Shown piece by piece: positions 22,079 through 34,128 of a stretch of 64,000 nt of DNA. The stretch covers positions 2,077,501 through 2,141,500 of the forward strand of contig NW_026251387.1 of NCBI RefSeq assembly GCF_025118155.1, in the 5' to 3' direction. Each line of letters begins with the position of its first letter. Position 1 is the stretch's first letter. The translations under genes were made by a program, and so were the position numbers. Source of the DNA: Cokeromyces recurvatus (lineage: Eukaryota > Mucoromycota > Mucoromycetes > Mucorales > Mucoraceae). Below the pieces are notes generated by a model. That model was not told the origin of the DNA. It worked only from the letters and a program-made list of their open reading frames with translations, and did not search any database.

Positions 22079-24308
22079 ATGAGTCATTTAACAGATGAAG
22101 ATGACGAGTTCCTATATGGTACTTCTGAAGTAGAGAATAAGGCACCTATTAATTTGGATATAAAAGATGGTGAATATACCTATAACTTTAATGAAGTTAT
22201 TTAATTAGTCGCGTAATTAATTATGCTTTTTTTTTCCCCCCATTACTAAACTTTATTAGACGTCGATGATCTTTATGATTTATATGAGGATAACGATGCT
22301 AAAGAGTATGTACAATTAAATTCTTATTTCTTAGTATGCATTACTAAACTTTATTTAACTATATATATAGTACTGAGCAGTAAAGTTGATTTATTTAATG
22401 TTAATATTTTAATAATTTATTGACATTCACTTCATTTTTAGAAAAGAAGATGAATCAAGTAAAGTACAAAATACAGCAAATACATTGAAAAGTCCAATAA
22501 TATCAGAAGTAGAAGAGATGAATAATATAAGTGAGCAAGATTTAGATGAAAACCTACAAGATATACAAAAGGATGATCAAGAAGATGAAGAAAATGACGA
22601 AGAAGAAGAAGATAGTGATGATGTACAAAATATTACATGATATAATTACTCAATACTTATGTGCATTTATTATTTAGGATCTTGAGATTATCTTAGAACC
22701 AGAAGAGGAGCCTCAACAAGAAAATGAAGTGGATAAAATACAAGGGTAAAACAATACCATTATTTTTCACTTTTTTTTTTCATACGCTTATATAACATAT
22801 TAGAGAAAAGAAGGACTCTGCAGAGAATAATGATACACCTGTAAATATTAAGCCTGGTCAACAAATAAAATCTTCGACAACACAAATATCCAATACCACA
22901 ACTAATGCTAATAATGCAGGAACAAAATCCGCACAAAGAGGCATTAATATTGAAGCTGTAGGTGAATACAATGGTCAACCTATTACTGAAGTTGATTTGG
23001 ATAATGTAGAGGATAAACCATGGAGAAAGCCTGGTGCAGATATTACAGACTATTTTAACTATGGTTTTAACGAAATAACATGGAGAGCCTATTGTGCTAA
23101 ACAAAAGATGCTAAGAGAAAACAAAAAAGTAAACAGTTTTTATGTATTATATTGCAGAGGGTATCTATTTACTCATTTTATTTTTAATTAGTTGATGGGT
23201 GATATAGATATGAGTGAATTTATGTCAATGGGTATGATGATGCCCCCCAATATGATGGAAGGCGCTATGCCTATGCCTATGCCTGGTATGCCTAACCCTA
23301 TGATGGGTTTACCAATGGGCATGCCTCCACCTCAAGCAGGCGGTAATCCTGCTATGAGAAATAATAGAAATACAGGTAATTTCAATGTAAGAGGCGCCGT
23401 TAGGAATATGTCGATGAACAATAGACAAAAAAATGGAGATGGTAAAGAGCGTGATGGTGGAAATGAAATGTAAAGTTTCTTTTTTTTTTCTTTTTTTGTT
23501 TGTTTAAATAGAAAGAATAAGGTTAATAATGGATTTAATATAGGATAAACTCAACAGATGGTAATATTGCATCCATGGATGAAGGAGGTATATTCCCTAT
23601 GGAGTTTCCAGGAGGACCAGGGGGTATGCCAATGAACATGTTCCCTCCTGATATGCCTGGAGGCCCTATGGGTATGCCATTCTTTAATCCAAATTTACAT
23701 GGTGTTCCCCCAATGGGCTTTGATAATAGTGATTTTAGAGGCGGAAATAACTCTGGAAGATCCCCAGTGAGGAGTGGAGGTGCTGTAAATAATGGTAATG
23801 GAGGACGATCGCAAATACAACGAAACACAGGAAATAATAGTAGTGGAGGTGGACAATCTACTCCTAATTGGCGTGGAACTTCTGGAGGAAGTGGAAGAGA
23901 TGGTAGTAGTAATGGCCGAGATGGAAGTCGTGATAATAACAATAGTCGAGAAAGTGGTCGAGACCGTGACCGAGATAGAGATCGTGACCGAGATAGAGAT
24001 AGTGGACGCGAACGTGATCGTGATAGAGAAAGAGACAGAGACAGAGACAGTGGACGCGACCGTGATCGTGATAGAGAAAGAGATAGAGAAAGAGGTCGCG
24101 ATCGCGATCGTGATAGTGGACGGGATAAAGGACGAGATAGAGATAGAGATGATTCTGATGATCGTCGTTCTGATTCGTAAGTTTGAATAAATGTAAAGAA
24201 GAAGAAAAACTAACATATCTTTCATATAATAGACGGAAGAGACATCAAACTGATAGAGACTCTTCTTCACATCAAGATGATCATTATAGCAAACGATCTC
24301 GTCGTTAA
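22079..24308 (+). CDS. FIP1: FIP1, pre-mRNA 3'-end processing factor
   Basis: Subunit of the cleavage and polyadenylation factor that tethers poly(A) polymerase to the complex in the nucleus. Eight exons were modelled: 22079-22169, 22260-22305, 22442-22622, 22678-22745, 22804-23128, 23192-23469, 23544-24176 and 24233-24308. The diagnostic block is in exon 5: [20 protein letters not shown] followed by [18 protein letters not shown]. The N-terminus is acidic ([14 protein letters not shown]), as in human FIP1. After the core come a Met/Pro/Gly-rich stretch and a long Arg-Asp/Arg-Glu tail (residues coded at 23950-24170), resembling the RD-rich tail of metazoan rather than yeast FIP1. The first intron donor (GTGAAT) is the least certain junction. 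A Tc1-like element ends 69 bp upstream of the start. Confidence 0.9.
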
Positions 24309-24377
24309 GAGATTAATAAAAACTGTTGTAATCATTTTTGTTTATTTTATAATAAAATATATATATGTGTATAATTA

Positions 24378-27300
24378 TTATAGGTTCCTTAATAGGTCCA
24401 ACTCAGCATTTAACTCGTCTTCTGCACGTTGCTCACCTTCACGTGCTTCACCCACCTCTTTTATATCAATCAAAAAATCACGTATATCATCTTGAAATCT
24501 TTGTAAATCACCACTATACTCAAACATTCCCTTTACTAATACTTCAATTTGATTTCTATTTGAATGTTATGAATAATTGTAATAATAGATTAAGCTAAAA
24601 TAATAATAATAAAACTTACTTTTGAAGTAAAGGAAATGCTGAACATAATAAGTTTAGCACATATTGTTGAAGAAATTCAACGTTTGACATAAGTGGATCT
24701 GAAACCTGATTAGGATCAAAGACACGAGTATAGATTTCACCTTCTTGTACTAATTCTAGCATTCTAGAAAGAATTTCACTTTGAAAATTGAATGCTATTG
24801 AATAAAATGTAAGAAACTTCATTTTATAAACAGTAAATAGTACATTATTTATAGTACCATTTCTACAGTCAGGATCAACCAATATTTCTAAAATGCTCGT
24901 TAATATTTTTACATAATATAGTTCAAAAAATTGACTCGAAATATCTTCATCTTCCATCTGCGAGGCGTAATTAATGATGTGTAAACATGTTTGTAAAGCT
25001 ATTTCTGAAATTTCTTTTGTTGTATGCTTTGTTCCCCATAAAATACTGTCAATATTGAGTTGAAACAACTCAGGAGACATTTGAAATAATTCTAATACTA
25101 TTGTTTACTCTACAGTTCATTATTTTTATGTTTCCTAACATACCTATAAAGTATTTCGTGTTCAAAGCATATAATAATCGATAGAACTCATGTCTGATTT
25201 CAGGAAAATCGACAAAATTTGAAGTAATCATTGGTAATGTTGTAATATATTCGATATCGATCATTTCTTTAAGGAAATCTGGCCATACAATTGGAAGCTA
25301 TTAATATAGTATGCATATATTAGCAAAACTTCTGTAAGTTCTAAAGGTTTATCTCTTATTTACATACATTTTCTAATTTTTCAACTAAACTTGTCAATAA
25401 ACTTAACAATTGTGCTTCTCTTTTTTCTGGAACTGTAGTTGCATTTATATAATCAGCAAAGACAACTTGTATCAAATTAGATATAAGTTTTTTATCTTCT
25501 TCTTCAAGGCATTTAAGCTTATTATCAGTAGAAAGAAAATAAGTTTCAAACAGGTTTAAAACTAGTTGTCTAATCATTATGTGCTGGCTATTTGTATCAC
25601 TATTGTTATTTACGAGATTAATTGCTTGACTCGACAGCTCATAATAATGAAATAATGTAGGAGCTATGGTTTGAATTTGATTTTGAAAAAGAACAGAACC
25701 GATTCGTTTGCATGTAGCTATATTAACACGAAGCATATTTATAATAATCCTGATTGAGGAAATAGAGGTCTTTTTTAACTATAAAAATATGGATTACTTA
25801 CGTTATTAGTTTTCTTTTCTTTTTTTTTATCATTGTTATTCTTATTTACCGTCTCGTTTGGCATCTCCATCAATAAGTTAAAAGAATGTTGCTTCATTTG
25901 AAAACTTAAAGTACTTGTAGAAATTAGAGTGCTAATGGCTTCATATAATATACATAACTATATACAGTAATAAGTCGATACAATATTTATAAATCGGGAG
26001 GGGGGCGGTTTATTACCTGCTGTGACTCTAGTTGAATTGTTAGTACTTTTAAATCAGATAATACCATTTCCAAAACAGAAGGCATCATTGTAGTTGTAGT
26101 TAACTGATGCGGTATTGATAATTCCTCTCCACAACCTTCGGCTATCTTTAAAAATGCATCGCATGCCATTTCTTTTATACCTGATTGAGTTGGTTGTCGC
26201 AGGTAAATGAAAATTTTTTGTATTATAAAGAACGTAAAATCCCAGTGTGATTTCATAAAATATGGACATTGACCAACAATATACAAGACACAAGAGGCAA
26301 CTACCCATTCCTGATCTAAATCATTATTGTTATGGTTTCCTTCCTGTTGTTGTTGTTGTAATAATGGTAATAAATTATTAATTAAAATAGCTTCAAGAAA
26401 CCTATTTTCTGAGCACTTATCAGTAGCACCTAATGATGCACCTATAGCCCAGCATATACGAAAGAGTGAATCCCAAGACCAAGATATATTTGTAACTAGC
26501 AATTGATTGAGTTGTTCATGTAAGAGAGAATGAATAAAAATTGGATCAATTCTAGTCAGAAGTTTAAATACATGGTGTGTTGTTTTTGATAATGATGTTG
26601 TATCACTTTGTTTAATAAACTCTCTAGTGATTTCCCCATCAATATTTTCAATCACAAGTACCTTATCCGGCTTTACCATATTATCAATCATAACTAATCC
26701 AAGCTGCTTTAAAATATCATAATAATAACTTGATGTTTGCTGTTCCTGGAGGATATCATTTGCTAATTCGCTCCAATATTCTAAGCAAATTCTCCAAATT
26801 TCTCTATCAGGAATACGTGATATTTTTAATAGATAATTGAATAAAACGACTTGGATACTATTATTGCTATTATCATTGGCTTCAATCAATTTTCTATGTT
26901 TAGAAAAAATAGTCGTAAAAAAGGTAACTACAGTTTTTATAAAGTCTTGAGTTTCTTGATTTGATTCCTCAAAGGTCTGAATTATAGTATCTACTGAATT
27001 CACTGGCATAATGTTAATCATTTCTCTATAAAACATGTTGTAGATAGAAAGAATCATGTCATTATAGGGTGAAGTATTGGTGATTGAATTCAAATTATTA
27101 ATTATTTCTATTAAACATTGAAAAGATAGATTTCTTTGTATAGATGAGTTGCCTCTAATCTTTGTTAAAGAGGAATATGAGCAAAACATGTATATGTACG
27201 TGCGTGTATATTGGTACGTAACTGTATATATCTTACATTTGAATTTAATATTTCGAGTAAATCTTGTTGCTGTTGGTATAAAAATTGTATAGGAATCCAA

Positions 27301-27791
27301 CTTAATAGTTTAAGTAAAGTTTCCAAAGTTGCAAGTATTAATGATATCCTTTGATTTGGTGATGATAGTATACGTTTGCATAGATCAAATACAGAATCAA
27401 ATTCATTTGCCATTTGATTTTTTAGTTTAGTCTTTTTGGCTATCGTCATAAAATCAATAGAATAATCAAATACTTCTTCACTGTAACAATACTTATTATT
27501 AATAACAAGCATAGATACTTGCACGCATATTGTATTACCTTAAAAATCTTAATATTTTCATGTTATTTTCGCAAAGGTTCGTATTTATTGAGCTTGAGTT
27601 AACTATTTCCTGAATAAATGTCGGCCAATATTGAGGCCAATCTTTTTTTAATATTTGAACAAGTACAAGATCAAGTTTATTTAAAAAAGCTGCTTGATGT
27701 GGCTTAGATGTAGTAGAAGTAATAAAATCAATCATATATTTGACAACATAATTTCGCATTGCTGTTTATGTTAATTAATATGTATATTATG

Positions 27792-27852
<61 letters not shown>

Positions 27853-28334
27853 GAGAAAAAATACTTTACTTAATCGTTGTTCTATAGGAAGTAAGTTCCA
27901 TTTTACTTTAATAAACTCTTCCAATATTCCAAGCGCTAAAAACTGCTTGTTTTATACTAGTTAATAAGGCATGTTTTAATACATATATGCATATTACTTT
28001 TGCTTGTATATTGTTTGATTGCTCAAGAATTTGATCGGCTACTAGCCATGAATCTGGATTGTTTTGAAATTCTGTCAAAATAGTCTGTGCTTCTTGTCTC
28101 TAATTATGTAATTTTACTTGATTAGTGTATATAAAAAAAAATGTCTTTCTCATTTTGAATATACCACAGAATTATTCATTCCTTCATAAAAAGTTTTTAC
28201 TATATTATCAAACTCATTGACATTAAAGGTTGTAGGATTAAAGGACTATATATATTTAGATATATACACGTTTACTTTTTATTAATTCTGCTTTGATAAA
28301 CTATTAAGTTTTTACTTATACATCTTACACTCAT
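24378..28334 (-). CDS. XPO1: Exportin-1 / CRM1 (divergent)
   Basis: HEAT-repeat nuclear export receptor for leucine-rich NES cargo with Ran-GTP. The multi-exon gene runs from a tiny first exon (28334-28329) through 28245-28165, 28099-27998, a CRIME-domain exon (FLALGILEEFIKVKWNLLP), RNYVVKYMID and LNKLDLVLVQILKKDWPQYW (about 27750-27640), the large exon 27300-26018, and C-terminal exons to a stop at 24380-24378. Equivalents of hallmark human blocks are clear: VLYIVGQCPYF, MACDAFLKIAEGC (both Cys of the leptomycin-B region), FQLNIDSILWGTKHT and LLCSAFPLLQK. Identity to canonical CRM1 looks low for so conserved a protein, and a KNNNDKKKKRK stretch near 25830 is unusual. Convergent with FIP1 (69 bp between stops). 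Confidence 0.85.
27794..27849. repeat. T56 homopolymer in exportin intron
   Basis: 56 consecutive T on the plus strand (A in the transcript) fill most of one intron of the exportin gene. Confidence 0.9.
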
Positions 28335-28504
28335 TTACTAATATTTTCGATTTAAAGAAAAAAAAAAAAAAAAAGAGAGAGAGAAAAATTACTATAAGAG
28401 GAGCTTAGATTTGACTGAATTATATAAAAAGTTGGATAAAACTGAACCAGAGCCGGGGTAACAGCTATAAGAAGTTATTCTCCTATAATTTAAACAATAC
28501 CAAT

Positions 28505-28787
28505 ATGTCAAATGATGAAAAGGATAAATTTATATTTAATAAACACAGTGATGCATCAAACAAAACACCAAAGCAGCATAGATGTAACAGCCATCTTGAA
28601 GATGTACTAGAAGGATTGTCTCAATGGCCATTAAATGTCTCAGAGCCATTTAGTTTATTTTTGGCCTGTTTAAGATCTCAACCTGGTAAATTAATAAAAT
28701 AGACAAGCAAATGTGAATTTGTTAATTAATTAAATATTAGGTCAGGAGCCTCCTCGTTATCAGGAATTAGATAGAAAGAAAAACTGA
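28505..28787 (+). CDS. Small conserved-looking protein, 75 residues
   Basis: Two exons (28505-28685 and 28741-28787) with canonical GTAAAT donor and TTAG acceptor join in frame to 75 residues. The protein starts MSNDEKDKFIFNKHSDASNK, has a compact region HLEDVLEGLSQWPLNVSEPF and ends QEPPRYQELDRKKN. No signal peptide or membrane segment is seen. I do not recognise the family. The precise splice, the balanced composition in AT-rich surroundings and a head-to-head start 171 bp from the exportin start (shared promoter) support a real gene. Confidence 0.6.
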
Positions 28788-29438
28788 TTAATTGACATGT
28801 TTGTACCTTGTAAATACACTATAGACTTTTTTATTATTTGTTTAGAAAAAAAAAAAGAGTGAGCTTAATAAATACCTTATACAACAATGATGTCTATTAT
28901 TTAATATTGCTAGAAATTTGAGTTTCTTTATTCCTTTATGCATTTTTAATAATATTTATTCTTCTAGGATTTAACGTGCATGATGAAAGGCTTTAATGTA
29001 AATTAAAACAAATAAACAGTAAATAAATTGTGTGTTGCTTATACTTTTACGTTCATAACTCCTTAAAAGTAGCATATCAGAATAATAAATAGACATTTCA
29101 AGAACATAATAAATGCCATTTGAAATTTGAAAGAATAGTATTTGTCGACGCAATGTAGTCTCATATACATATTTATAACATTTCATAAATTTGATATGCA
29201 GAAATACATTATGGATTTCAATTAATGCAAATCTCAATAAAGTCGGCCGAGGTTTAGGTTGTATTATTTTTATCTGAATGGAATCGCATAATCAGTAATT
29301 TGAACATTTATAAACACAATACCAAAAGTTTCGCGTAAACAAACACAAGCTATAGCTATGTTTCTAGCACTTTTAGGAATTTTGACAACACTGTTATTTT
29401 TATTTTAATAAACCAGAAAATAAATTAAAACTAATATT
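28788..29438. other. Gene-free DNA upstream of tRNA-Lys
   Basis: Nothing recognised. The minus-strand frame at 28971-29237 lacks domain features and has AT-driven composition. Confidence 0.5.
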
Positions 29439-29464
29439 ACCGGACATGACCGGACAGTCACGTG
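29439..29464 (+). promoter_or_regulatory. Tandem ACCGGACA plus CACGTG box upstream of tRNA-Lys
   Basis: ACCGGACA occurs twice as a direct repeat (29439-29446, 29449-29456), followed by GTCACGTGA with CACGTG at 29459-29464. The last base of CACGTG lies 64 bp before the first base of the tRNA, exactly as at tRNA-Glu. At the Glu gene the two CCGGAC units are inverted; here they are direct. Confidence 0.6.
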
Positions 29465-29527
29465 ATTTCTTTCCAAATTTGGAAGGTAATATCTTATGAT
29501 ATACTTTAAAAAGTTGCTAACAACCAA

Positions 29528-29600
29528 GCCTTGTTAGCTCAGTTGGTAGAGCGTGAGACTTTTAATCTCAATGTCAGGGGTTCGAGCCCCCTATGAGGCG
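29528..29600 (+). tRNA. tRNA-Lys (anticodon TTT)
   Basis: Complete 73-nt cloverleaf without intron: acceptor GCCTTGT/ATGAGGC (with two G-T pairs), D arm TAGCTCAGTTGGTAGAGC, anticodon stem TGAGA/TCTCA around loop CTTTTAA (anticodon TTT), and T arm with GGGGTTCGAGCCCC. Discriminator G. A TATA-like string (GATATACTTTAAAAAG) lies about 15-30 bp upstream. Confidence 0.96.
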
Positions 29601-29607
29601 TAACTTT

Positions 29608-29637
29608 CTTTCTCGTTTGAGAAAGTATTTTTTTTTT
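29608..29637 (+). terminator. Pol III T-tract preceded by perfect hairpin
   Basis: CTTTCTC-GTTT-GAGAAAG (29608-29625) is a perfect 7-bp stem with 4-nt loop, 7 bp after the tRNA. A run of T follows (29628-29637). Pol III needs only the T tract; the hairpin immediately before it looks like an intrinsic-terminator arrangement. Confidence 0.55.
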
Positions 29638-30360
29638 GGTAGGCATCAGTATAATTCAGTTATGCTAAATTATTCTTTTATTTTGTAATCTGTCGTATTT
29701 ATAATAATTATAGCATAAGACAAAGTGTTTGTAATTAACCAGAATGACTAATATAACAACAAAATTCTGACGATCAAATTGAAATACTGTTAAAGAGGGT
29801 ATTCTTTAGATGTGAAATTAATAATTATTTACAAAAGAAAAGGTTGTTTATTCTAGTTATTATATAATAAAAGCAACGTATAGCTAGTTGATCATTATAC
29901 CTATTTAATTTTCATATAACGGACCTGACATATTATTTAAAGAAATGTATATCAGTTTCTTATATTTAACAGTTTTAATCTTTTTATTCTAGTCATATTT
30001 TCTCTTAACTTATTGACTTGATGTAAGTCGCATTTACAGAAACTTTATATTATTATATAATTGTCGATATAATATAACAATAGTCAATACATTATTATAA
30101 TCTATATTATTTTATAGTTATTTGAACATTTTAAAAACAAACATTGCTACTAGTAGGAAAAAAAAAAGGTACAAAAAACTACTGTTAATTAAAAACAGAA
30201 TAATTTTTTTTTTGATCTACAAATACTATTTTAAATTAAACTTCACTTTTCTATACATGAAACATTAATTATTATTAAAAAATTTTAAGATCAATTTTTC
30301 ATACTGACTGTTTTCTTCTTGCTTCTTGTTTTTTTTTAAAAAAATAAAAATTATCTTATA
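29638..30360. other. Intergenic between tRNA-Lys and permease
   Basis: AT-rich DNA without coding signal. The last 60 bp, pyrimidine-rich, are the probable leader of the permease gene. Confidence 0.5.
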
Positions 30361-32723
30361 ATGGAAGAAAAAAAAAGCGCATTACCTAGTACAAGTGGTC
30401 ATTGCGCAAATGTAAATAATGAAACTGTTTCGATTAAAGAAAATGGAAAAGAAAAATATTCTACTTGTAAGAATTATGTTTATGATCTTGCCTCATTTTG
30501 ACATTGATTTTGAGCATGTACTTTTAATGTAATTAGTACAACTTCCTCCTTCTTTTGCAGAATCAGAATTTCATCAGATTCAACGAAATCAGAATTCAAG
30601 AGGAGCATTATTAAAGTGGTCAAATGTGCCCTCTAGATATCCAAATTTGAGTAATGCTTGGGAGTTTGCGGGGTAATAACAATGATGTATAAATTTAAAA
30701 AAAAAAGTTGTTAAAAATTTTAACGTATTATGCATAAGATGGGGAAGTACATACTATCTTGAAATTGATCCATCAGATATTGAAACTTCTAAAAAGGAAT
30801 TAACACAAAAAGTAACTATTGGACAATGGCGAGCGACATCTATTGCTGGTAATGACTTGATTGCCTCTGTTTTATATTCTATTGGTCCTTGTGTGCTACA
30901 ATCAGGAAAATATGCTCCAATTTCAATGCTACTTGTTGCACTACTGATGTATCCAATGAAACGTATTATCACTGAGGTAGCTACAGCTATGCCTCTAAAT
31001 GGAGGAACTTACAATGCTATGTTGAATTCTACATCAAAGTCCACAGCTGCAGTTGCTGCATGTCTTTCGATTCTGGATTATCTAGCAACTTGCGTTGTAT
31101 CAGCATCAACCGCAAGTGCTTATCTAGCAGCAGAAGTTACTCTACCTGAAAAACTAACACCATTTGTATTGACCATTGTCATCTTGATACTTTTTTCGTT
31201 AATCTGTTTATTAGGCTTAAGGGAGTCATCTACACTAACACTTTCTATCTTTTCTTTACATCTAATCACTATGGCTGTTGTGATGATGACAAGTATCATT
31301 ATGTGGGGGAAAAATGGGAATGAAACTTTAATTGATAATTGGACAAAGATAGCTAATCCTCCAGGTACAAGTCCTATTTTGATGATTGTAAAAGGTGTTT
31401 GTATTGGGTTATTAGGCGTCACTGGATTTGAAGTAAGATGAAAATTTGAGTTTATGTACGTTATATCTGTATACATATTAATTTAATGTATGTGTATGTA
31501 TGTATGCATGTATGTATATTCTAGTCTGCTGAAAATTATATTGAAGATTTAAGTCATGGAACATTTCCTAAAGTCATGGATAATATGTTTCGATTTTTAT
31601 TAGCTTTGAATGCACCCATGACACTCTTTGTTACCGTCTTAGTCCCCATTCCAATTATTCAAGAGAATGCAGCTCATGCAGTATCTATATTAGGAGAGTA
31701 TGCAGCTGGTGGACATCGCTGGTTACGTCTTTGGATTATGATAGACGCAGTGATTGTATTATGTGCTGGTGTCTTGACTGGACTTATTGGAGCTATTGGT
31801 TTAGTACAACGAATGGCAAGTGATGGTATTTTACCCCAGTTCTTCTTGAACCGAAATCGATTCACAGGCTCTTATCAATACATTATTCTTATTTTCTTAA
31901 TTCTAAGTATCACACTTTATTCAATTGTAGGAGGGGATACAAGTTCCTTATCTGGCGTATTTGCAGTGGCTTTCTTAGGCAGCTTATCTACCTTTACTTT
32001 TGCAAATATTATGATTAAATACAAAAGGAATCGTTTGCCACGGCTTTCTAAAGTATCCCTTCCAACTGTACTCTTGACCTGTCTTATTTTACTAGCAAGT
32101 TTAATTGGCAATATTATAATCAATCCTATGATTGCAGAATATTTTGTTATATACTTTATCGTAGTTTTAGTGGTGGTATTATCGATGTTGAAACGTTGTT
32201 GGCTATGGAAACTTTGCTATTGGTTATTCAGTCAAATGGATTTATTACATAAATATTACCCTCATTTATCAGAAAAGATAGAGTACTTTATACAGGTTCA
32301 TATAAAGAAAATAAGAAAGAATCCAATAGTATTCTTTTTGAAGACAGACGAGCCTCATGTAATGAACAAAGCCATACAATACATAAAAAAGAATGAAGAT
32401 GCGGGTCAAATCAAGTTTATTCATCTATATCAACATTTAAATGATATACCTGACCATTTAGAGGCACATCATCATATGTTGGATCAAATTTATCCCAAGA
32501 TTCAAATTGATCTAGTAAAGATAATGCAATCTATTTATATTTATAGTCTTCAATTAATCATTCTTTCTAGATATTTATTCAAGGTGAATTTAGTCCTGAA
32601 ACTGTAGATTCTATATCTAGACAGTTAAATATATCTAAATCACAAATGTTTATGGCTTGTCCTGGTAAAGACTTTAAACATTCATTTGGTGATTTCGGTG
32701 GCTTACGTATTATCATGTTATAA
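30361..32723 (+). CDS. APC-superfamily amino-acid permease with C-terminal soluble domain
   Basis: Polytopic transporter, probably of amino acids or polyamines, at the plasma or vacuolar membrane. Five exons (30361-30466, 30537-30672, 30739-31432, 31525-32514, 32571-32723) give 692 residues. The first intron acceptor was chosen at 30536 because the later one at about 30560 creates a stop. TM1 region: QWRATSIAGNDLIASVLYSI followed by GPCVLQSGKY. Next come PLNGGTYNAMLNSTSKSTAA, typical of APC TM3 entry, and roughly 12 helices ending near residue 520. The C-terminal 150 residues are soluble and end in QLNISKSQMFMACPGKDFKH, a universal-stress-protein-like fold by impression. Substrate unknown. 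Tail-to-tail with FKBP12, 93 bp between stops. Confidence 0.88.
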
Positions 32724-32816
32724 TAACCTATATATCACCCACCCACCCAACCAACCAACACATTTTTTTATTTTTTTTTTATTTTCATGTTTTATTTTAT
32801 TTTAAATGGATAATTT

Positions 32817-33329
32817 TTAGTTGATCTTCAAAAGTTCAACGTCAAAAATCAAAGTAGCTCTAGGAGGAATAAGACCAGGGTAACCACGTTCACCATAAGC
32901 ATAATCATAAGTACAAGTCAATCTAGCCTTTTGACCGATAGACAATTGAGGGACACCTTTTTTTTTTTTTTTTTTTTTAAAAAAAAATTATATAAATACA
33001 CTTCATAAATGCATATTTTTTTTTGTTTTGTTTCCTTTTTTTTACCTTCATCCCAACCCTTAATAACTTGACCAACACCAATAGTGCATTGGAAAGGGGA
33101 GTTACGGTCGCGAGAAGAATCAAACTTAGTACCGTCTTCAAGGGTACCAACATAGTGAATGGTGACTCTGTCACCTTTCTTAGGGAAGTTCTTTCCATCA
33201 CCGGGAGCAATAGTTTCAACACTAAAATATTTATATTTATATGAAAAAAAAAGAGTTTTATATATAAATATCAATGATGTGTATCATTAAAGATTATTTA
33301 ACAGCTTTCATTATTTACGTAACACCCAT
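32817..33329 (-). CDS. fkbA: FKBP12 peptidyl-prolyl isomerase
   Basis: Cytosolic prolyl isomerase; in fungi it is the receptor through which FK506 inhibits calcineurin and rapamycin inhibits TOR. Three exons on the minus strand: an 11-nt first exon starting at 33329 (ATG GGT GTT AC), then [20 protein letters not shown] to [12 protein letters not shown], then [20 protein letters not shown] to the C-terminal [11 protein letters not shown]. The product is the canonical size of about 108 residues. Drug-pocket residues are in place: Asp in KFDSSRDR, Trp in VIKGWDEG, and the aromatic residues of [12 protein letters not shown]. Codon use is biased like that of the ADP/ATP carrier, so it is probably well expressed. 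Confidence 0.96.
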
Positions 33330-33595
33330 ATTAATTAATTCTAATATGTCTTTAAGTGAAAAAGAAAAAAGAAGCTTATCACAAGAAAAAAGTTTTTTTT
33401 TTCTACTCTAGGGACACGTAAGTCCGACAGTCGTCTTTATAAAGTCACAAGAAACAAAAAAAAAAAAAAAAAAAAAAAAGAATTTGCACAGGGTTAAGGG
33501 TATGCCATAGAGTATGCGAGTTTGATCATAAATTGAAAGAGTAACAGCAATATATTTAGTGGTAGGATTTCATTGATATCCTAAACGTTGACTAT

Positions 33596-33642
<47 letters not shown>

Positions 33643-34128
33643 GTCTGTAGAAAAGAGAGCGTCTTATCCAATGTAGCTATTAACGCGACATCATTTGCAT
33701 ATGATAAAGACATAATTAAAGGAGCCATCGATACGGCACAGTTCTACTATGTTTGATACGATTAAAATGAATCACTCCTTTCTTCCTTTCTTTTTTGAAT
33801 AGACGACTAATTTACTGATCAAGTCTACGAAGGATGTAAGAATAGGGGGCATCGAAAACATCATAGCGAATTAATCAAAGCGAAAACTAGATAGCAAAAT
33901 TTATAATACACTATGTCTACCAAGAACATTTTTCGACATCTTCGTCTTTACTAAAGCTTACTTGAAATGAACAACGTCTATTATTCCAGAAGCTAAAAAT
34001 AAATAAATAAATAGTCAATTCGACTCGTTGGAGTAACTTTATGTAATATGATAATATTGTGTCTTTATACATAGGCACAGTAAACGTTATATCAAATTGC
34101 ACTATGCTAACTATGTTTACTTTGTATA
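33330..34128. other. Intergenic with T40 tract
   Basis: Between the FKBP start and the left end of the inverted-repeat element. Holds an A-run near 33457-33479 and a T tract at 33599-33638. No gene recognised. Confidence 0.5.

Noticed and set aside
28971..29237. 88-codon minus-strand frame
   Set aside because: No recognisable motif and no supporting splice or promoter context.
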